Assembly (NCBI GenBank): GCA_964343705.1
Contig: CAYFJX010000002.1
Coordinates: forward strand, 62,001 to 126,000
DNA length: 64,000 nucleotides
Direction of reading: 5' to 3'
DNA from: JAUSFM01 sp964343705
GTDB taxonomy: Archaea > Nanobdellota > Nanobdellia > Woesearchaeales > UBA12501
Shown here: positions 59,781-64,000 of the stretch, in pieces
Layout: the number at the start of each line of letters is the position of its first letter
Numbering within the stretch: position 1 is the first letter of the stretch
The notes under the pieces: model-generated
Databases searched by the model: none
Seen by the model: the letters and a program-made list of their open reading frames with translations, nothing else
What the model was told of the DNA's origin: nothing
Program-made: the position numbers and the translations under genes

Positions 59781-60578
59781 TTATTTTTGAGCTTGTGCCC
59801 ACTCAGCATCAAAATGCTTTTGTAAAGTACCTGCCATGATTTCAGAGTTTAACCAAACAGCTGAATCATATGAAGGGTGAACATCTTTATCATGTAAAAT
59901 TGAAAAGCTTACATCTTGACCATCAACAACACAGAAACGTGAGTTAAGATCGTCAACAAATCGAACATCAGCAACTGTTTTAAGGTCTTTAGCAGCTTGT
60001 TTTGCTTCAGGTGTGTTTGCAGTTAAAATTCGAATTTTTACACCTTTGTTTTTTGCTTTTTTGAAAGCAGAAGCAAGAGATTTTGCCTTTCTAATAAGAC
60101 CTGTAGTTGTGGTAGCAAGTACAACATTTTTTGTTGCACCTTTAATGTTCATTTCAAGATGATTATAAAATGAGTTTCGTCCTTTCAGGCAACCTGAAAG
60201 ATCTGTAGGTTCAATAAGGTCAACACCTTGTTTATGAAGTGTGTTTAATTCGCCGAGAACTGTTGATTCTTTAAGTTCATCAAGCATTTTAGATTGAGCA
60301 TCTGAGTCTTCTTTAACTCGTTTTTTTACTCGTTCAACAACTTCTTCAGGTGGAACAGCCAAGTATTTAATTGGCTTTCCAAGTTTCATAACAATAAAGC
60401 CTTTTTTTTCCAGGCTTTCTAGAACATCATAACTTCGTGAACGAGGAACATTTGCAATATCAGACAGCTCACCAGCAGTAGAAACACCACGAGACAAAAG
60501 TGCCACCCAGAGTTTACTTTCATAGCTGTTTAAGCCAAATTCCTTGAGTTTTGCTAAAAAGTTTTTTTGAAAAAACAT
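59781..60578 (-). CDS. TrmB-like transcriptional regulator, paralogue 2
   Basis: 265 aa, full-length paralogue of 49194-49997. Same winged helix (LSDIANVPRSRSYDVLESLE), same VPPEEVVERVKK linker and same C-terminal domain (DKDVHPSYDSAVWLNSEIM). TATA GGTTTATATATGAG at 60643-60656 gives a leader of about 45 nt with a CAGGC/GCCTG hairpin and GGTGAAA before the ATG. The gene lies at the edge of the origin. Confidence 0.85.
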   Translation of the reverse strand: MFFQKNFLAKLKEFGLNSYESKLWVALLSRGVSTAGELSDIANVPRSRSYDVLESLEKKGFIVMKLGKPIKYLAVPPEEVVERVKKRVKEDSDAQSKMLDELKESTVLGELNTLHKQGVDLIEPTDLSGCLKGRNSFYNHLEMNIKGATKNVVLATTTTGLIRKAKSLASAFKKAKNKGVKIRILTANTPEAKQAAKDLKTVADVRFVDDLNSRFCVVDGQDVSFSILHDKDVHPSYDSAVWLNSEIMAGTLQKHFDAEWAQAQK

Positions 60579-60710
60579 TAAATTTCACCAGTTACTAATA
60601 GTTTTCAGGCCAATATGCCTGTTAATAGTAGTGAAAAATACGAGCTCATATATAAACCTTTCTATTTTTTTAGTATTGAGGAGTGATAACAAATCAATGG
60701 TTTGTGGTTG

Positions 60711-60754
60711 GTGATTTAGGGGTGATTTAGGGGTGATTTAAAGGTGATTTAGAG
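60711..60754 (+). repeat. four tandem 11-bp repeats in oriC
   Basis: GTGATTTAGGG, GTGATTTAGGG, GTGATTTAAAG and GTGATTTAGAG follow each other without gaps. They are one helical turn each, so bound proteins would line up on one face. Confidence 0.9.
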
Positions 60755-60786
60755 CATAGGATATGTTGTAGGGATAGGACATAGAG

Positions 60787-60814
60787 GTCACCCCCCTTTA
60801 TTTCGAGTGGAAAG
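60787..60814 (-). promoter_or_regulatory. ORB-like Orc1/Cdc6 binding site, inverted
   Basis: Minus strand: TTCCACTCGAAATAAAGG followed by GGGGTG. Core and G-string match the ORB consensus type (TTCCAnnnGAAA...GGGGT) and parallel the site at 61160. Confidence 0.82.
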
Positions 60815-60910
60815 GTCATGTCGGAAATAAAGGATGTTTTGGAAGAAAATCAACTATAAAATCCCCTTATAAAACCACTTTAATTAACTTCTTTTTTTCA
60901 CTTTTTTCTT

Positions 60911-60962
60911 TCTTTATTTATTATTATATTATTATTATATAATATAATATATATAATAATAG
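60911..60962. other. AT-rich duplex-unwinding element
   Basis: About 50 bp of A and T with almost no G or C (TTATTATTATAT-type runs), between the two ORB-like sites. Confidence 0.78.
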
Positions 60963-61159
60963 TTTCTATATGGAAAATATTTTAGAAGGTAATAAAAGGG
61001 CATTTTGGGCTGTTTGCTTACATGTTTGAGTGATGAAAAATGATGGTTTGAACAGCAACTAACAAAAAATAACAAACAATTTAAATCAGACAAAACCTCC
61101 AAATTTATTGTTCTTTTTTCCAAGAACATTCAGAACGCACAATCAAGGATTTTGACTGG

Positions 61160-61186
61160 TTCCAGTGGAAATAAAGGGGTGTGGGG
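61160..61186 (+). promoter_or_regulatory. ORB-like Orc1/Cdc6 binding site
   Basis: TTCCAGTGGAAATAAAGG followed by GGTGTGGGG. It shares TTCCA-N3-GAAATAAAGGGG-TG with the inverted copy. Confidence 0.85.
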
Positions 61187-61231
61187 AAGCATTGGAAACA
61201 AGGACATATTGGAAAGAAAGATAGGTGTTAG

Positions 61232-62539
61232 ATGATAAACAACAATCAAAAAGAGCGTGAGCAAGGCCCTCTTGGGCAAGATAATTCTCCTACTTCTTCT
61301 ACAACTACTACCTCACCCACCACCACAAACACTCCTTCAGCAGCAGAAGACCTTTTTGAGTCATTTCTTACCAAAAAGAGCATTTTCAAAGACAAAAAAG
61401 TCTTTCAATCAAACTACACACCAGATAATGTTCCTCATAGACAAGACCAAATCACACACATTGCACAAATACTTGCTCCAACCCTTCACCTCAACAAACC
61501 ATCTAACTTGTTTGTGTATGGAAAAACAGGAACAGGTAAGACACTTACTGTACTTCACACAACCCAAAAACTACAAAATATCACTCAACAAAAAAATATT
61601 CCTCTCAAAATTATCTACTTTAATTGTAAACTAAAACGTATTGCTGACACAGAATATAGGCTCATGGCGCAGCTTGCCAGGGAGTTTGGTAAAAATATAC
61701 CAATTACAGGCTTACCTACGGATGAGATATACAGAACATTTATTTCAGTGCTTGATGAAAAAGAACAAATCGCGCTCATTATACTTGATGAAATAGATCA
61801 ACTTATCAAAAAAATAGGTGATGAAATACTGTACAACCTAACTAGAATTAATTCTGAGCTAAAAAAATCTCAATTATCAATCATTGGTATTTCTAATGAT
61901 CTTATGTTTGTTGAAACTCTTGACCCAAGAGTTAAATCATCCCTATCAGAAGAAGAACTTGTTTTCCCACCATATAACGCGTTTCAAATCCAAGATATTC
62001 TTCGTAACAGATCTCAAAAGGCATTCAATGAAGATGTTGTTGGCCCAGGAGTTATTGAAAAATGCGCTGCCAGAGCAGCTAGAGAGCATGGAGATGCACG
62101 AGTTGCTCTTGAAATTTTACGTGTTGCAGGCGAGATTACAGATCGTAATAACATGGAGAAAATTTCACTTGAAAATCTTGACAAGGCAGAAGAAAAAATT
62201 GAAAAAGAACGTATTATGGATGTGGTTCTTACCCACCCCAAACAATTTCAATGCGTTTTATACACACTTCTTAATCTAGCTTCATCTTCAAACAAACCTG
62301 TTTCAACAGGTCCTGCATATGATATGTACCAACAATTATGCGCAGTTACTAAATTACGAGCATTAACTCAGCGACGGTTTTCTGATATTATAGCTGAGCT
62401 TGACATGCTTGGTGTCATTACCGCAAGGGTTACATCAAAAGGCAGGTATGGAAGAACAAAAGAGATAATCCCAAATTTACAAGTTGACATTAAACAAAAA
62501 GTTATAGAAGTGCTCAAGTCAGAGCTTGGCATATCATAG
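61232..62539 (+). CDS. orc1: origin-binding protein Orc1/Cdc6
   Basis: 435 aa. A Thr/Ser/Pro-rich N-terminus of about 35 residues, then AAA+ ATPase: Walker A YGKTGTGKT (about residues 96-104), Walker B LIILDEID (about 181-188), sensor 1 IIGISNDLMF. Sensor 2 region EHGDARVALEILR and the C-terminal winged helix (about 335-435) for DNA binding follow. It binds the ORB sites immediately upstream and loads MCM. TATA CAATTTAAATC at about 61077-61087. Confidence 0.96.
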   Translation: MINNNQKEREQGPLGQDNSPTSSTTTTSPTTTNTPSAAEDLFESFLTKKSIFKDKKVFQSNYTPDNVPHRQDQITHIAQILAPTLHLNKPSNLFVYGKTGTGKTLTVLHTTQKLQNITQQKNIPLKIIYFNCKLKRIADTEYRLMAQLAREFGKNIPITGLPTDEIYRTFISVLDEKEQIALIILDEIDQLIKKIGDEILYNLTRINSELKKSQLSIIGISNDLMFVETLDPRVKSSLSEEELVFPPYNAFQIQDILRNRSQKAFNEDVVGPGVIEKCAARAAREHGDARVALEILRVAGEITDRNNMEKISLENLDKAEEKIEKERIMDVVLTHPKQFQCVLYTLLNLASSSNKPVSTGPAYDMYQQLCAVTKLRALTQRRFSDIIAELDMLGVITARVTSKGRYGRTKEIIPNLQVDIKQKVIEVLKSELGIS

Positions 62540-62546
62540 GTGTATA

Positions 62547-64000
62547 ATGGAAAGCGAAACTAAAAAAAGCATAGTACAATACTTGTTGGCAAAGAAGATC
62601 CTTATAGATGAACCTATACTTGCTTTATTAGAACAAGAAGACCCAACAAAAATTAGCGAGGTATTTACCAACCATGATGATAAGAATGCATTTCTTACTC
62701 ACTTGGCAACACTAAAGAATAATTCACATGTTGCCCCAATTCCACCCACACCAACAAATCCCACAACAACCACAATTCCACAACAACCAACAACAACCAA
62801 TTCACCACTAATAACCCCAACCACTATTCCCCCTCCTGCAAGTCCTATTTCTACAACCCCTTCCAATCTACAACCTACCACAACACCAATCACCCAACCT
62901 CAAACACCACCAGTAACAACCCCTCCTGAACCAATTACAACTCAAACAATGCAAACACCAACTATTGAAGAAACCCCACCTTGTGAAGTTATTTTTAGCT
63001 ATACAGGGGAAGATAAAAAAAGAACTGTTCAAGACTTTGTATCTTACTTTAACAATCGCTATAGAGCTCTTAAAGGAATTCTTCAATCACGCCAAGACCT
63101 TCAAGATGCTACATCAATTAGTCGTGTCCTTACCAAACCAGAACGCGAGCGCGTGGCCATTATTGGGTTAGTAACAAGCAAAAAAGAAACAATGAACAAA
63201 AATATCATGCTTGAAATAGAAGACCCCACAGGAACCATAAAAGTCCTAGTGAGTAAAAACAAACCAGATTTGATCAGGCTTGGAAAAGAAATTTGGTTGG
63301 ATGAAGTGATTGGCATTACAGGCAAGACAGGCAAAGAAATTATTTTTGCAGATAATGTAATTTACCCAGACATACCACATAAAGAGCTTAAGAAGCTTGA
63401 CAAGGATGTTTCAATTATTTTTCTCTCAGACATTCATCTTGGTAGTGTTGATTTCTTACCAGAATCTTTTGAGAAGTTTATTGCTTGGATTAATGGTACT
63501 GTAGGGGATGAAAATCAGAAAAAACTAGCAAAAACAGTTAAGTATATTTTCATAGTTGGTGACTTAGTGGATGGTGTTGGTGTGTACCCAGGGCAAGACT
63601 CTGAACTCACTATCAAAGATGTGAAAGAACAGTATGAAAAATTCACTGAATACATAAAACAAATCCCACAATCCATTAGACTTGTTATCTGTCCAGGAAA
63701 TCACGATGCAGTCCGTATTGCAGAGCCACAACCAGTTTTTAGCAAGGAATACGCAGCGAGCCTGTTTACTATTCCAAATGCAACACTAGTAACGAACCCA
63801 TCACTTCTTCGCATCGAGGAATCAGAAACATTTCCTGGATTTGACGTGTTATTATACCATGGTTATAGTTTTGATCATTATATTGCAGAATCCAATTATA
63901 TTCGAGAAAATGGAGGTTATGATCGTGCAGACTTAGTAATGAAGGCCTTAATGAAACGCCGACACTTAGCACCAACATACAAGTCAACACAATTTATTCC
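62547..64000 (+). CDS. polD1: DNA polymerase D small subunit DP1 (3' truncated)
   Basis: Open from the ATG at 62547 to the window end (484 codons). N-terminal helical domain (1-55), a Pro/Thr/Gln-rich linker (about 60-145), OB domain (VAIIGLVTSKKETMNKNI...), then the calcineurin-like phosphoesterase. Metal motifs are FLSDIHLGS, VGDLVDG, CPGNHDA and YHGYS. DP1 gives PolD its 3'-5' proofreading nuclease; the large subunit DP2 is not in the window. Only 7 bases after orc1, so same operon. Confidence 0.95.
   Translation, partial: MESETKKSIVQYLLAKKILIDEPILALLEQEDPTKISEVFTNHDDKNAFLTHLATLKNNSHVAPIPPTPTNPTTTTIPQQPTTTNSPLITPTTIPPPASPISTTPSNLQPTTTPITQPQTPPVTTPPEPITTQTMQTPTIEETPPCEVIFSYTGEDKKRTVQDFVSYFNNRYRALKGILQSRQDLQDATSISRVLTKPERERVAIIGLVTSKKETMNKNIMLEIEDPTGTIKVLVSKNKPDLIRLGKEIWLDEVIGITGKTGKEIIFADNVIYPDIPHKELKKLDKDVSIIFLSDIHLGSVDFLPESFEKFIAWINGTVGDENQKKLAKTVKYIFIVGDLVDGVGVYPGQDSELTIKDVKEQYEKFTEYIKQIPQSIRLVICPGNHDAVRIAEPQPVFSKEYAASLFTIPNATLVTNPSLLRIEESETFPGFDVLLYHGYSFDHYIAESNYIRENGGYDRADLVMKALMKRRHLAPTYKSTQFI

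Larger units (their letters stand above)
60711..61200. other. replication origin oriC
   Basis: A 650-bp gene-free stretch directly before orc1/cdc6 and DP1. It contains four 11-bp repeats, an inverted ORB-like site (60787-60814), a partial site GGAAATAAAGG (60823-60833), an AT-only stretch (60911-60962), and a second ORB-like site (61160-61186), followed by GGAAACAAGG (about 61194). G-strings of the two main sites point outward, the standard archaeal arrangement of Orc1 sites around the unwinding element. Confidence 0.88.

Noticed and set aside
60711..60754. CRISPR array
   Set aside because: The 11-bp units are directly tandem with no spacers and lie in an origin; no cas genes are present in the window.

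Overview
The window is chromosomal DNA from an archaeon. Evidence: topoisomerase VI (both subunits), DnaG-type primase, FEN1, RFC small subunit, PolD small subunit (DP1), Orc1/Cdc6, ABCE1, pelota, TFE, PAN, the eukaryote-like ribosomal proteins L14e and L34e, archaeal-type TyrRS/PheRS, and TATA boxes about 25 bp before many start codons (largely leaderless genes). AT-rich composition, divergent short genes and many surface lipoproteins of unknown family suggest a DPANN-type archaeon (Woesearchaeota/Pacearchaeota-like). That placement is inference.

Layout. 1-3.2 kb: two ABC permeases, a structured-RNA candidate, a K+ channel and tRNA-Thr. 3.2-11.9 kb: ABCE1, a TrmB-like regulator with a palindromic operator, a three-gene unknown operon ending in a secreted beta-rich protein, TrmI, AK6. 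11.9-19.5 kb: dnaG, a second structured-RNA candidate with two UUCG tetraloops, rio1, a membrane-anchored HTH protein, a KH protein, top6B-top6A. 19.4-32 kb: the accessory part. It holds three free-standing LAGLIDADG genes, all preceded by hairpins that bury the Shine-Dalgarno sequence. Two share a ~180 bp near-identical promoter/RNA leader. Each ends inside a neighbouring gene: top6A, tRNA-Arg, and a C/D box sRNA. Between them lie tRNA-Cys, tRNA-Arg with an apparent small intron, endA, a wHTH/nuclease-like protein, fen1, a PEP-utilising-domain protein, a Trm5 methyltransferase carrying an inserted TIM-barrel domain, and PAN. 32-37 kb: a histone-H1-like basic protein, M24 peptidase, TyrRS, PRC-barrel, RFC. 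37-44.8 kb: a minus-strand surface module of three lipoproteins and a large membrane protein with a lytic-transglycosylase domain; all four end in a similar beta motif. 44.9-60.6 kb: pelota, ADP-forming acyl-CoA synthetase subunits, two paralogous TrmB-like regulators, PheS/PheT, L14e, L34e, TFE, an IF2B-like isomerase and a secreted low-complexity protein.

60.7-64 kb is a replication origin: four 11-bp direct repeats, two inverted ORB-like Orc1 sites facing outward around an AT-rich unwinding region, then orc1/cdc6 and DP1 (cut by the window end). tRNA maturation also clusters: EndA sits next to the intron-bearing tRNA-Arg, and Trm5 and TrmI are in the window.
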